Shown one piece after another: positions 1-11,689 of a stretch of 64,000 nt of DNA. The position numbers and the translations under genes are program-made. The DNA lies in NCBI GenBank assembly GCA_963930645.1, contig OZ005649.1, positions 78,057,626 through 78,121,625 on the forward strand. The letters run 5' to 3'. This stretch comes from Salticus scenicus. Lineage: Eukaryota; Arthropoda; Arachnida; Araneae; Salticidae. Within the stretch, counting starts at the first letter, position 1, and every line of letters begins with the position of its first letter. Under the pieces are notes generated by a model, which did not search any database, was not told the DNA's origin, and saw only the letters and a program-made list of their open reading frames with translations.

Positions 1-619
1 TTTTATTAAACGTACATATTTTAAGTGTAATTTAATATTTCTAATATAAAATTAAAATTAAAATTAAAATAGAATATCCTACAAAGGATCAAAGCAGATA
101 TATTTTTATGCTTTTTATTTACAATCGCAATCATGAGATTCATAGCAACACTGAATTCAATTGAAATGGAGAAAAAAAAAATTACCTGTATTGATGTTGT
201 CTATTTTTCAAACTTGTACAATAAAATAAGACACAATAAATTCTGATAAGCTACGGAATTTCTAATTAGAACCTTTTATTTAAGGCAAATTTATCTGTAA
301 AAATGTATAATATTTCACCTTACACATTTCATAAACACTAGAAATTTATATCTCTCGTCCTTTTTATTTATAGTAATTTTTTATCAAAAATTATTTGTGA
401 AGAAAAAAAAACTGATAAAGCTACTGCAAATCGTGATATGTTTTTCTTACTGTATTAGGAAAAATAAATCAACTTAAAATTTTTCAATAACATTCAATGC
501 TCAGTTTTAAATTTGCTAAATTTTATTTATCAGTTATAGATTTTCAACAAAAATTTGAAAGTAAAATAATAAAGCAATAAATTAAAAATTAATTATGTTA
601 TGTATACGGTATCAATTAA

Positions 620-1355
620 CTATGTATAAGTAAGGATTGTTCCAAAGGATGCTATAATAAAATTTCTCTTTATGCACAATAATTCTCACACACTCATTGA
701 AATTTCTTCGTCACAATTTTGAAGAAATCTTAAATACGAAGAAATGACTTGGGGATTGTCCTCTTGTAATTTTTTGGATTTTGCTCTTATTAGTAACGGA
801 GCTTCATGAACACGAGAAGCAGATAATGTCATTGCAATGTTGTTGCTGAAGCTAATTACAATTAAACAAACCAGTGGTATGCCAGGAATACCCTTGATTG
901 GTTTTAAAACAATTGTCAAACCCATGTAAAACAAAGTACAACTGTGAAAAAAAAAGTAATAAAATATAAATAACCTATGTTAGAATCAATGTATTTAACA
1001 ACTGATTTCATTTCATTATAAATTAATGTTAATTTATTGTAATTGTATCTTAAAAAGCATTTCATTTAAGAATGAAAGTTAAAAATAAGATTTTTTATTT
1101 TATAACAAATAATAATATAAAAAATGGAAAATATATTTAAAGGCATATAAATATGATTTAAAAGTACAGAAACATCCTGTAATATTTGAAATAGAGATAA
1201 TAATAAGATAGAAATGCGTTCACTATTTTACACAAATTACAATGACTTCTGTTCTTTGTCTGTAGAAAATAATAGTGACTTTTTATCAATAATATGCACA
1301 TTATAGAAAGAAACGGTATCATTTTGTAAATGTAAATTTTTTTGTCGATTTGCAT
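620..1355 (-). pseudogene. Decayed gustatory-receptor-like gene (copy 1)
   Basis: Relic of the same family as the intact receptor at 46922-48139. The minus-strand translation of 686-934 matches the last third of that protein: a membrane segment, then SFSNNIAMTLSASRV and the helix through NCDEEIS. At about 685 the codon for the conserved Trp is TGA, so the frame stops; past it the frame reads on to an FGTILTY segment and a TAG at 620-622. The part at 1158-1355 matches the N-terminal region, from the residue aligned with Met42 through CNLCKIV. Between them, roughly residues 107-215 of the intact copy are missing, and 955-1150 holds only a degraded match to the next part. The premature stop plus internal loss make this a pseudogene, and no alternative function is visible. 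Confidence 0.8.
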
Positions 1356-1365
1356 AATGCTTGAA

Positions 1366-2910
1366 AAAAAAATAATAACTATGTATGGTCGAATTTTATT
1401 ATTAATTGTATTCTTTTAATTATTTCTTAAATATTTTATAAAATTTATTATGGTCATTTTAGTGAACAGTTTACTATGCAGCATGGTATTATTGCGTCTG
1501 ATACGAAACGTTTTCCAAAAGTTCGTTTTGTTAATCAAATTGCTGGATTAAGAGATAAAAACCAATGTAATTACCTTCTCTTCACCTGGAAAATTGCATC
1601 TTTAAATACAAATCAATAATTTAATAAAAATTTTATTATTTTGAGAACTATTTTATAGAATATTATATTAAAATAATTTACACCTTATTATTTAAATACT
1701 GTCATATTTCACCATTAAATTCAAAGCGTACTTCTAAAAACTCAATTCAATATTAAAAGTTAAAACTTAAAAACGAATTTTAAAAATTAATTTTTTAGTA
1801 AAATACTCATAATGAAATTTTAGTGAAAGGAATCTTCTGAAATCTGAAAATTAATATTCATTTCTTTGAAAGCTATTTAAATCTACACTTTATTAACATT
1901 CATTAAATTTTCTCGATGAAAATTAACGCCACGTCCTTTTTATCGAAAATGCTTCGCTTCAAATCTGCACCAAAAAAAAAAAAAAAAACAAAAAAAAAAA
2001 AACAATGTAATAGAAATTTTTACGTTCATCGGATATCAATAAAAAACAATATTTCTTTTCAATTATAATAATGAATCACTCTATGCAACGCGTGTCTTGT
2101 TTTCAGAAGAAAACAATTATAATCTTAATTTTATGTTATGAAATTTTACTATTTGTTGTTTGGTATTATAATTTTCTAAAAGAATTTATTTTTTTAAATT
2201 ATTAGTTTTTTTATTAAAAGGTTTTCAACGTATTTATTAAAAGGTTTTCAATGTATCATAAGAATATTAAGATATATTTTTTACCGAAATGTTTGCTAAA
2301 AATTTAATTCTTTCCGAAACTGTTTTTTCGTAACAATAGTTTCACTGGAATCAGTACAATACGAAGGATCGTACTTTGGAAAAACGTATATATACGCCCG
2401 GGGCAGTTAAGGGTTTAATGGGCGAAATAGTTCCAGTGTTTATTATTTTATATAACTAACCATGCTATTATTTTGACCTGAAAAAATTATTAAGAGTTAT
2501 TATTATTATTATTATAAATAAATTAAACATTATTTGAATTTAAAGAAGTGACCATATAGATGTTTCAAGCCAAAAAAATTCCAAAAACTAAAAATGGTAG
2601 TTTTATATATATAAATGAATATATATATATATATATATTTGATTATCTATGTGTCTAATAACTTTTGAAATTGGTTTAGCAAATTTCAAAAGAAAATATG
2701 AAGCGAATTTTAAAGGTTTAAATTTTGTTGCTGCGCTGTAGAAAGATGTATGCAATATGTTGTTAAATTGTATTTAAATTTTGTATTGAAAAAAAATATA
2801 GGATTGTAGCACATGATAAAATAACTAAAATTTTCGTGTGTTAAACAGTAAATGTGTTATCAACTGACAGGCTTTGTCTACTTCGCTTGTTACAATATTT
2901 AAAGCAATTA

Positions 2911-2951
<41 letters not shown>

Positions 2952-3360
2952 ATATTTTAAATTATTTATATATAAAAAAATTAAAAAATTCAATTTTAAC
3001 TGCTTAAAACCTTGCTTCGGATCTCCACTGTCTTCGTCAACATCTTCCTCACCTACGCTGTGTTGGCTTCGGAGACATTTTAATTTAGAGGCTAACTGTA
3101 CGATAACTGACTCTGCTATTATTCAAGAACTACTTTTTCGGACAGACATTTCTGAGACAGATTATCATCTTCACTCTATGACAACAGGTGACAGCTTTAT
3201 ATAATCTTTAAAGCTGCAAACTTTTAATTGATAGCAATAATAAACCGCCTCTAAGTTTAACTCTGTTTTTCGCAACTTTCATGTCTTCATGCGGTTTTGG
3301 ATATTGTGATGACACTGAAATATTTTCTTTTATTAATTGACCCCTTTTATTTTAATTATT
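1366..3360. other. AT-rich stretch without recognisable genes
   Basis: Apart from A/T runs (about 1970-2005 and a 35-base poly(A) at 2912-2946), a (TA)n tract near 2620 and a small GC-richer patch at 2396-2432, I see no coding signal. An open frame from 2854 runs through the poly(A) as a lysine tract and I do not regard it as a gene. The segment 3000-3300 is less AT-biased and may be eroded transposon sequence, but no motif identifies it. Confidence 0.6.
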
Positions 3361-3361
3361 T

Positions 3362-3425
3362 GTAAAAAGTAACGCATTTGCCTTTGAAGGATCGAACCCA
3401 CGATCTTCAATAAATAAAAATTTAT
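3362..3425 (-). repeat. Possible tRNA-derived SINE scrap (box-B-like)
   Basis: On the minus strand a GTGGGTTCGATCC stretch near 3385-3400 resembles a tRNA T-loop/box B. No acceptable tRNA fold surrounds it. A very similar GTGGTTCGATCC lies at about 46690-46703 on the plus strand, which favours a shared tRNA-derived repeat over coincidence. Confidence 0.3.
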
Positions 3426-3689
3426 TCTTAACGTCTAAAAATATGATAAGCAGAAATTATAAATTAATAAATAAAAAAAAAAAAAGTTTGAAATTCAAAC
3501 TTTTGCAATTCGAACTTTTTTCTTATGAAAATGCACATGCAGAATGTTTTGAGTTACATTTATTATTCGGAACGTCAGTTCGACATTTATGTACTAATCT
3601 ACTATCTATATTAATAAAATCAGACTTTTGTGTGTAAATTTGTCAGAATTAAAAAAAAAAAAAAATTGCTACATCTTCCCAATTCACGC

Positions 3690-5400
3690 ACCATGAAAGC
3701 CAAAAATGACTTCCGAAAAATTTGTCTGTGTGTATGCGTCATCGTGTCTGTATGTCTGTAAAGGTATTTTTGTCCGGGTATCACTTGAGAGAGGCTGGAC
3801 GGAATTCAACGGCGCTTGGCAGGCATTTAGATTTTTACCCAACTTAAAATTATATCTCTCAAACATTTTCGAAATTCCCCTCCATTCCCCCTTGAGGGGG
3901 GGGGGGACATGCTTGTAAGAATAACTGGACTCAAAATTACTTCAGAGTAAAGAAATTGTACATAGGGAGACTAGATATGAGTTCAAATAAAACATTATCT
4001 GTGATTTAGGAATTTTAGATTTTTAGGGGCAGAAAGGGAAAAATTGATTTTTGTTTGGAGATTTCGCAAATTCCGGATTTTTTAGTAGAACTCTATCAAC
4101 AAATAGCATAAAGATGTTGAAAAAAGCTATGCTACTTCCTTAGGATATTTTCAAAAACACATTTTTGGTATTTTGTGATTTGCGATTTTTTTTGGAGGGC
4201 GTTATGAGGGGGCGAAATATCCCTTTTAGCGCTAAATTTGTCCTGAAAAATCTATGGGAGTTGCGGTCACGAATTTTGGTGCTTGGATTGTTTTTATGTG
4301 TTCGACACTTGAAATAACGGGATTTATTTAAATTACCCCTCGTTACCTCCCTTGGGAGGGGACAGAAGGCAAAAACACCTTTGTAAGCATAACTAGGCCC
4401 GAAATTACTTCACAGTGAAGAAATATCACATGGGGAGACTACACATGAGTACAAATAAAACATTATGTGCGATTTAAGAAATTTCGATTTTTTAAGGGGA
4501 GGAAGGGGAGAAATTGATGTATGGCTGGGAATTTTGCAAATTCCGGCATTTTGAGTAGAACTGTACCAAAGATGTTGAAGACAGCCATGTGTCTTTTTTA
4601 GAATATTTCCAAAACGCATTTTAAATTTTTTTGTAATCAGCCATTTTTTGTAGGGGGGGGGGGGGGGTTATGTGTTACGATGGGCAAATTCGAGACAACC
4701 CTATTAGCGCTAAATTTGCTCTGAGAAATTTATGAGAGCTGCGGTAACAAAATAGGGTGCTTGAATTATTTATATGTATCGACAACTAAAATAACGGGAT
4801 TTATCAAAATCCCCCCCCCCTTCCCCGCTGGGGTCAGGAAGCAAAAAAAGTTTATAAGCTTAACTCGGCCCTAAATTACTTCACGGTGAAAAAAATTGTA
4901 CATTAGAATACTGGACTTGAGTATAAATAAAATATTATGTACGATTGTGGAATTCTTGATTCTTAAAGGAGGGAGGAGAAAAATCGTTTTTCGAGGGGAC
5001 ATTTTAGAAATTACGCATTTTTGAGTACTGCTCTACTAAAGTACAAAGATATTGAAAGCAGCTATGTATCTTTTTTAGGATATTTTCAAAAACACATTTT
5101 TTTTTTCTTTTTGTGATTTTAGATTTTTTTTTTTTTTTAATGTTTGTGCGTGTGTGAGGGAGTTACGAAGGAGACCCCCTTTTAGCGCTAAATTTGTCTT
5201 GGGAAATCTATAGGATCTGCGGTCACGAAATTCGGTGCGTAAATTGTTTGTATGTATCCGATAATTATTGTAATGGAATTTTACTAAATTCCCCCTAACA
5301 CCCCTTGTGGTAAGGGAGCAGTAAACATGTTTAATATCACGTTTTCCCGTTTGTATTCGCCTTAAATTATCTTAGAATGGCAAATTTTGGTGTGTGGATG
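3690..5400. repeat. Tandem array, ~470-bp units (3+ diverged copies)
   Basis: A unit opening with a C-rich/G-rich fold (CCCCTTGAGGGG and variants) recurs at about 3885, 4350, 4820 and 5298, giving a period of 465-480 bases. Each unit then carries, in order, an ATAACT.G..C..AAATTACTTC block, a TTTCGCAAATTCCG-like block, GATGTTGAA...AGCTATG, a TTTTCAAAAACACATTTT block, CTTTTAGCGCTAAATTTG, and ATAACGGGATTTA at the end. The last unit is truncated near 5400. A leader at 3690-3870 has a TCTGTCTGTATG-rich stretch and a GAGAGAGGCTGGACGGAATTC segment. Copies are clearly diverged, so the array is old. This may be the internal tandem block of a mobile repeat. Confidence 0.8.
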
Positions 5401-6064
5401 TTGATTAAGTGTACGCATTATGTACTTTGGTGGGGTTTCGCAAAACTTTGAACTTACCCGCTGTGTAAGGGAAAGTAAGAAGTGGGTAAGTTACTGACGA
5501 AGGTAGTGGGGACCCAGACTCCTCACGTTGAGAGCGAGAAACACCTCTACCGAACACAGCAGGAACTTGGTTAGTAAGAGTGATATGGGATTTTGACAAC
5601 TCATTTAAGTATAGTGTCCGGTAAAGCGGGCAAAGCCTGCAGTTAACTATATTTATTAACTATGTTACAGCGTGAAATAGCTGTTCTCGTATGCATGAGG
5701 AACAAAGAAATAGAAAAATGTTTTAAAAATATAAAATATAATAGAAAATTGTGCAAGTTTGGTTAGTATTAAAATTTAAACTTTTTCTATATTTTATTTC
5801 AATAAAAAATAACTCCCACTTTACTGCATGCTTTCATCATTCCTCAATTAAACTAGAATGTTGTGGCCATCACAGAACTTTTTCTGTATAGCTCTATAAA
5901 AGTTACGCTGGGCAGTGATGATGTTTTAAAGACTTTCGTTTTGGCTGCGTTCTTACTGCCCTTTATTCTCTTGTTGTCTTGTTTTTAACTATATATATAT
6001 GAGCGCAGGAGAAGTCTGCTGTCTCTCCCATCCACCAAATACATATATTTAACTTGGGGGAAAG
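5401..6064. other. Unassigned, partly GC-richer stretch
   Basis: The segment 5400-5660 is less AT-biased than its surroundings and has an open minus-strand frame of 64 codons (5405-5599) with no motif I recognise. The rest is AT-rich. It could be the edge of an old mobile element, but no terminal repeat was found. Confidence 0.4.
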
Positions 6065-6538
6065 ACTTCTTCCATAAACATTTTCCACAAATGCTACGAT
6101 AAACTTAAACCCTTTCCGCCAGAAGATGCTATCAATGCTGTAATGATCAGAAAAATCGAAGAGTTCTATGATATCTATAAAGGTACTTCCAACATCTACC
6201 AAACCCTACTTGTAGAAATCAAAGATAAGGGACCTTCTTTCTTCAACTACGCGTATAATAACCGTGTAAGGGTGCCCCTGATCCCCTTCTTTCCCATCTA
6301 ACCAAAAATCACTAATATTAAAAAAGGCTGGAAAAGCCAGTGTTGAATCCATAGAGGAAGAATTTTTGACCCGTAACAGAACTGCTAAATTTTCCCAGAC
6401 CAAACCCCATGTAAATACAGTAACCACCTTAAATAGTTTTGAACATCTATATGAACTCAAAGATATGGACTCTAAGATCAATAATGACAATACTACGCCA
6501 GATTACTCTAATGATCAATTTACCATACACGAAAGCTA
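6065..6538 (+). pseudogene. Frameshifted coding relic, probably transposon-derived
   Basis: The plus strand reads as plausible protein in two consecutive frames. The first, from about 6065 to the TAA at 6299-6301, includes KLKPFPPEDAINAVMIRKIE and EFYDIYKG. The second, from about 6297 to the TAA at 6536-6538, includes KASVESIEEEFLTRNRTAKF and NSFEHLYELKDMDSKINND. Joining them needs one frameshift near 6297. Base composition is markedly less AT-biased than the flanks, as expected of former coding DNA, and the opposite-strand frames look like shadows. The Ser/Thr/Asn-rich second half recalls the C-terminal part of first ORFs in non-LTR retrotransposons, but I cannot assign a family. No start codon is convincing. 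Confidence 0.4.
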
Positions 6539-6624
6539 AATCATAATTTCTCACCTTAACGATTCTACATCGGGGTTTGATGCAATTTTAATCAACATAT
6601 GCTGAGATGTGGCCATGTAGAATG

Positions 6625-6727
6625 ATAAATCGCCTGAAAGACATATACATACATGAATTTTGCTTTAAAAAACATTTAGTTAGAAAATATCTTTCCTTAT
6701 TTAGAAAAACAGTTCTCTTTCTTTCTT

Positions 6728-6761
<34 letters not shown>

Positions 6762-7117
6762 CATGAATGCATTCATATATAAGTTTAATTAAAATATTAG
6801 AATATTATTTTATTTTTTACGGACAATATCTTAATATTGAGTAATATTTTATATTTATGTATTAACCAATGTATATTAAAATACATTTTCTTTACATTTT
6901 TAAACTTTATAAAGGAATTTTTGGAAGAAAACTCATGAGAGTCAAGGCGTGTTAAATTCAAAGGAGTGACAGTTGTTGTCAAAGCTTACGTTACAAGTTA
7001 AAATTGTTAAAAATAGAGAGATAATCTACCTAAGAGACATATAAATACATGAAGCTATCCTTAAAAAAAATGACTTATGAAGAAAACTATTTCTAGCTCT
7101 CTCTCTCTCTCTCTCTC

Positions 7118-7158
<41 letters not shown>

Positions 7159-7405
7159 AATATATTATACATATAAGTTTAATCAAAAATATTAGACTAT
7201 TATGTTTTTTTTAAGGTGCATACTTTGCTATTGAGTAAGTAATTTCTATTTATATATTAACCAATGAATATTAATTTTTTTTTTTTTTTAATTTTAAACT
7301 TTATAAATGAATTTTTGTAAGAAAACGCATGACAGTCAAGGCGTGTTAAATTCAAAAGCGTGACCGATGTCAGAGCCTAGGTTATAGGTTAAAACAGTTA
7401 AAAAA
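6625..7405. repeat. Tandem duplication, ~395-bp unit, two copies
   Basis: Copy 1 (about 6625-7015) and copy 2 (about 7020-7405) share the same order of blocks: GACATATA.ATACATGAA, a (CT)n tract followed by a (TA)n tract, ATATAAGTTTAAT..AAATATTAGA, TATTAACCAATG.ATATTAA, TTTAAACTTTATAAA.GAATTTTTG, and AGTCAAGGCGTGTTAAATTC near the end. The copies differ by substitutions and by the lengths of the CT, TA and T tracts. No gene lies inside. Confidence 0.85.
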
Positions 7406-8586
7406 AGATTCAAAACAAAAATAACCGTTTAAAAATAAATTTCATTAAGATGACAAAAATGAGGTTTAATTTTCTAATATAAGATTTTTCGATTAATAAT
7501 TAGTTTTTTAATTAAAATAACACTCTAAAGTAATACATATAAAAATACTTTCGATTTCGATTAAAGTTTTTTCGCGAAAGATTTAAAAATTTTTAATTGA
7601 AGTCAGATAGTGCCTTTATTCTCATGAAAGATTTTCTCAGATTAAGTAAACGTTTCGTAGAACATGTTGAACGTTGAAATTTTATACCTACGTAAACATA
7701 ACAGAATCCTTGCCTCATAATAAAGTTCTTTCAAACTATTTCCAGTGTATTTGTTGTCATTTAATGATTAAATTCGTTTTGTATCACATTTCTTAGATTA
7801 GAAGGTTTCTTTTTCATCCCTGTAGGTTTTTAATTACTTTTCTTAAGAAAAACTAGAGTTTTGAAAAATAAATATTTCAGATTATTTATTTATTTATTTA
7901 TTTATTTTTTTTTTTTAACAGTAAACAAATTACTGTAAAATGCCCCAAGATACTGGTGTTAAACGGCGGGGAATAAAATATTTGTAATGAAACACCGTAA
8001 ATTACTATAATGCACAATTGTTGTAATAAAGTGATCAAACAAATTAACTATGGTTTTTCATAAATCAAAGCACACTGGTACAAATGCAGCATGAAAGCTG
8101 TAATGATGCTTATTTCATGTTGTACAAATACTTAGTTTTATGTATGAGGAAGGCAAATACTAAATCATTTTGACCCAAAGTAACTGTAGTAAATTTTCGA
8201 AATTCATGATACTAGTGCACGATATTTGATTTATCAAAATAATTATGCGTATAAAAATAATATGACTTTTAATAAAAGAAAAAGTTACATGGCGAAATGC
8301 AAAATTTTGAGCTGTGTTTACAGCTCATCAGATCCACGTAGCCTTATGGAATAAGTATTACATTATAAAATATTTACCATGGTTTTCAAATCTGAATTTA
8401 TGTTGCGTTTAGAACTTTCGAATAACTTTACAAATTTGGTCTCACAAAGGATGTTTCTGATGGTAAATAGATACTCTTCATGAGAAAAATTCCATTTATG
8501 AAAGAGAAATACTATTTAACAATATTATAATTTTTAAACATCAAGTAGAGTGCGACAAAATGCACTAAAATACTGTAGATGAACCA
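7406..8586. other. AT-rich stretch, nothing recognised
   Basis: It contains an (ATTT)n tract near 7885-7910 and scattered homopolymers. No coding or structural signal was found. Confidence 0.6.
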
Positions 8587-8910
8587 TAGCCTCCTAAACT
8601 AGATGCCTGTCGCGTGGCTCGGAAACTTGGCAATAGCTCAAGCGGTAGACAGCGCCACCTGGTACAGATTGCTCTACTTTTTTATTCAACTGTAACAAAT
8701 AATTTGAAGAAGTGATATATGCATGATATATAAAATAGTTGTTTCTTCGATTCGATTCGCCTTTTATGTATATCAAAACCCACTTAAAAAAATTTTTGAT
8801 GGCTGTTGAATAAAAAAGTCGCGCAATCTGTACCAGGTGGCGCTGTCTATCGCTTGAAATGTGTGCAAGTTTTCGAGCCACGCGACAGGCATCTAGTTTA
8901 GGAGGCTGCG
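8587..8910. mobile_element. MITE with ~105-bp TIRs and 9-bp target duplication
   Basis: The two ends are inverted copies of one another over roughly 105 bases. Both carry CCTCCTAAACTAGATGCC, CGCGTGGCTCG, GTAGACAGCGCCACCTGG or its variant, and TTTTTTATTCAAC, facing inward. The flanks are GATGAACCA (8578-8586) and GATGAACGA (8911-8919), a 9-base direct repeat with one mismatch. A 9-base duplication with long TIRs is the Mutator-like (MULE) pattern; the exact inner edge could also give a 7-base duplication. There is no coding capacity, so the element is non-autonomous. The open frame across its right half and flank on the minus strand is incidental. Confidence 0.75.
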
Positions 8911-9049
8911 GATGAACGATGATAAAAAAACATTTTTGTAAGCAACCACCACAAATAACAAAGACATGCAATAACTCGTTCATGTAGATAGAATTCAAAG
9001 TAAAAATGTGTAAACGTAAAAAGTAAAAATGCGTAAAGATACCTCAAAA

Positions 9050-9480
9050 TCTTGAGATATAATGTCGCTGTAACGTTACAAAAATATGGTATAATGTTAC
9101 ACACGTTTTGTTGTAATATAATTCAAAAACTAAAAATTTGTGTAACATTACACCAAAAGTTGAATAACATTGCGCAATATTTGTGTAATGTTACGATAAA
9201 ATCTTGTGAAGTTGAGAGAGAGAGCTATTTTGCCGCATTAGGTAAAAACGAATGCGTAGCGTTACACAACTCTTTGTGTAATGTTGCATAAGAACTCTGT
9301 GTCATGTTACACAACAACTACGTCCAATATTACAGTAAAAGTTATGTACATTGCATCATATTTTCTTTAGATTACGCCAAAGGTTTTATTAGAAATACTA
9401 ACCTGTGTTTTTTATGAAACATGACACAGTTTTTCTCAATGCAAATGTTTAGCGTAACGTTACACACTTTTACAGTACAT
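9050..9480. repeat. Cluster of degenerate GTAAYRTTAC motifs
   Basis: The near-palindromic core GTAACGTTAC/GTAATGTTAC, usually followed by ACA or ACAC, recurs about ten times in both orientations (for example near 9070, 9092, 9140, 9188, 9260, 9281, 9305 and 9455), spaced irregularly at about 20-50 bases. An 80-codon plus-strand frame (9052-9291) runs through it, but its sequence just reflects the repeat. It looks like a decayed minisatellite or binding-site cluster. Confidence 0.6.
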
Positions 9481-9508
9481 GCATGGTTCATTTCAATGCG
9501 AACAACAA

Positions 9509-9532
9509 TAGGCATAATAGCTATTATGCCTA
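9509..9532. repeat. Perfect 24-bp palindrome
   Basis: The two 12-base halves are exact inverted copies with no spacer (half-site TAGGCATAATAG). It lies just right of the GTAAYRTTAC cluster. No surrounding TIR or gene explains it. Confidence 0.85.
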
Positions 9533-10065
9533 GTATTAAGCCTACTATATATAACCAAACATTAGTCATGGTGAAATGGAAAATATCGCTATGCGTTTAT
9601 AGCTCGTAATTAAGGCCAGCTATCTCTTTGAAATTAGTAAACCTAATAAAATATATTCCTCTTTTTTAAAATATCAATTTCTTTTGCATTTACATTTCTT
9701 TAAACATCTATAATTTTAATATTTTAAGCTACATGCATTTGCTTCTTCCCCAAATGATTAGAAATCTTTGATAGTAACTCACATAACAGTGAAAGAAAAT
9801 ATTGAAGATAAAAAATGAAAAAAATTGATATGTTGTCAAAAATGTTTAGTTTCTATGTTATAACAGTTTATCAATAAGTCGTTTACAGACAGCTTGCTAA
9901 ATTTCCTTTAATTTTATTGATCACATTGCAACATGTTTCTTTTCTTTTAAAAAATATATACATATATATATATATATATATTCGTTTTTTAACTAAATTA
10001 CAGTACTAGAAAATTTTGTTATTATATTCTGTACTATTTCATTTAAAATATAAATTTATTGTATG
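9533..10065. other. AT-rich flank of the BEL/Pao element
   Basis: It contains a (TA)n tract around 9955-9982. No gene was seen. The last five bases, GTATG at 10061-10065, form the left target-site copy of the retrotransposon. Confidence 0.6.
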
Positions 10066-10295
10066 TGTTGCACCTGCGCACTCTGTAAAGATCGCACCTT
10101 CGTTACGGATCTCAGTTTGTTTGTAACTCCGCTCATGGGATGCTGGCAGCTTTCTTTTTCTTTACTCCCATTTTAAATGTTTTAATAAATGCAGTTGTGA
10201 TGTTAAAATCACCTCTAGTGTCTCAAGTTTTTATTACAGTCCATTGTTTACGTATTCAAAATGTTCTTATATAGTTTTAATTCTCTGAGCTAACA
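10066..10295 (+). repeat. 5' LTR of the BEL/Pao element
   Basis: It starts TGTTGC and ends CTAACA, so it has the usual TG...CA ends. It is nearly identical to 16013-16236. An AATAAATG stretch at about 10182-10189, in a shared block running into TGTGATGTTAAAATCACC, may serve as the polyadenylation region. Confidence 0.92.
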
Positions 10296-10299
10296 TTTT

Positions 10300-10317
10300 T
10301 GGTCCGTGCGACCACAG
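10300..10317 (+). other. Putative primer-binding site
   Basis: TGGTCCGTGCGACCA begins four bases after the 5' LTR. It starts with TGG, as expected for pairing to a tRNA 3' CCA end. The primer tRNA is not identified here. Confidence 0.6.
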
Positions 10318-10356
10318 CGCAACCAGTACAGTTTCGTTTTCAAAAAGAAAACAATT

Positions 10357-11600
10357 ATGGCTTTAACCGCATTAAACAGGAAAAAAGGGAATATTAAATC
10401 CCAACTCACAAAGTTACTCAATATTCCTAATGAAGATTTAAGCAATTCAAAGGGAGAAATCACTTCTAGAATATCGATATTAGAAAAAATTTAAAACAAA
10501 TTTGAGGACTTAAAAGCGGAATTTTACCAAGTAGCGAAGGATGATGAGTTTCCTGCAATAGACGAAGAGTTAAATGAGTTAGATTCTCAATTTCAAGAAT
10601 TAGAGGTAAGATTCAATACTTATTAATTAACTGTAGTGACAATGTGAGTAACATAAATTCAAATAATATCTCGTTAGGAGCTGAAAGAAACATTTTTCCA
10701 AATCATAGTATGCATTTACCCCAGATTCCATTACCAGTATTTTCAGGAAAATTTGAAGAATGGAACGTATTTAATATCGCAGTTTCTAAATCTAATGAAT
10801 GATAATCCATTATTAACTCCAAATCAAAAATTGTTTTATTTACGCGCTGTGTTGAAAGGCAAAGCAAAAACAGTAGCAACCAGTGACGATACGTATGATT
10901 CTCTTTTTAAAACATTAGAACAACGGTTTGAAAACAAAAGAGCTATAATAGATGCTCATATAAAAACCATTATTAATTATGAAAAAATAACTCATGAATC
11001 GGGTAAAGAATTACGAAAATTATTGGACTGTATGCTAAAGAATTTAAGAGCGTTAAAAGTATTGAAATATGAACGCGATAATCTTTCTAATATCATGTTA
11101 TTAAACATTGTTTTGCAAAAGTTGGATCGGGAAACTCTCAAAAACTACGAACTTACGTTAAAAAACAACGATGTCCCTGACTTTGATCAGTTTCTAGAAT
11201 TCCTTGAAGAACAATGCTTGGTATTAGATAGTGTACATCGAAATTTACCGCTTAAGTCCTCAAAATATACTACTGATAAGTCTGGTTATCCCAGAAGTTT
11301 AGTTGTAAAAACCCAAGGAAATAATTCTAACTTGTGTACTTTATGCAAAAATAGTTCTCACACGCTATATAAATGTGATATATTTCTGAATTTCACAACA
11401 GAAAAAAAGATATGAATTTATTCGAAAGAATAATCTTTGCTTAAATTGCTTCGGATTCCATAAAATAGCAAAATGTAATTCTAAGTATGCATGCAGTAAA
11501 TGTGGCTCCAGACATCACTCATTACTTCATAAAGACAAAGATTTATCACTTCCTGTATCAAAAGAGAGAGCAACCCCCCCCCTCCCATCAAACAATGACT
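10357..11600 (+). pseudogene. BEL/Pao gag, broken
   Basis: This is the structural polyprotein of the retroelement. Reading starts at an ATG (10357) giving MALTALNRKKGNIKSQL, a typical Pao gag opening. A TAA at 10492 interrupts it, then the same frame continues with an acidic helical stretch to about 10625. A segment with PVFSGKFEEW at 10736-10765 shifts frame, and the long frame to 11415 carries the DUF1759-like capsid region (KLFYLRAVLKGKAK, a leucine-rich core). Zinc-knuckle cysteines follow: C..C....H....C near 11335-11376, then after another frameshift at about 11405 a C..C....H....C pair near 11440-11520. Three interruptions make it non-functional. Confidence 0.88.
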
Positions 11601-11689
11601 TTAATAGCGATCGTCTGCTTTAAGGAGCAGGTGTATCGACTGAAAACAATCAATCGGCGCCTATTACTTGTTTTATTTCTGAAAATAAA

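Noticed and set aside
2854..3204. 116-codon plus-strand open frame
   Set aside because: It runs through a 35-base poly(A) as a lysine tract and shows no domain or conserved motif; open only by chance.
4654..4668. G-run as a G-quadruplex element
   Set aside because: A single homopolymer without spaced G-tracts; similar G/C runs at 3897, 18570, 25088 and 59547 look like random homopolymer growth.
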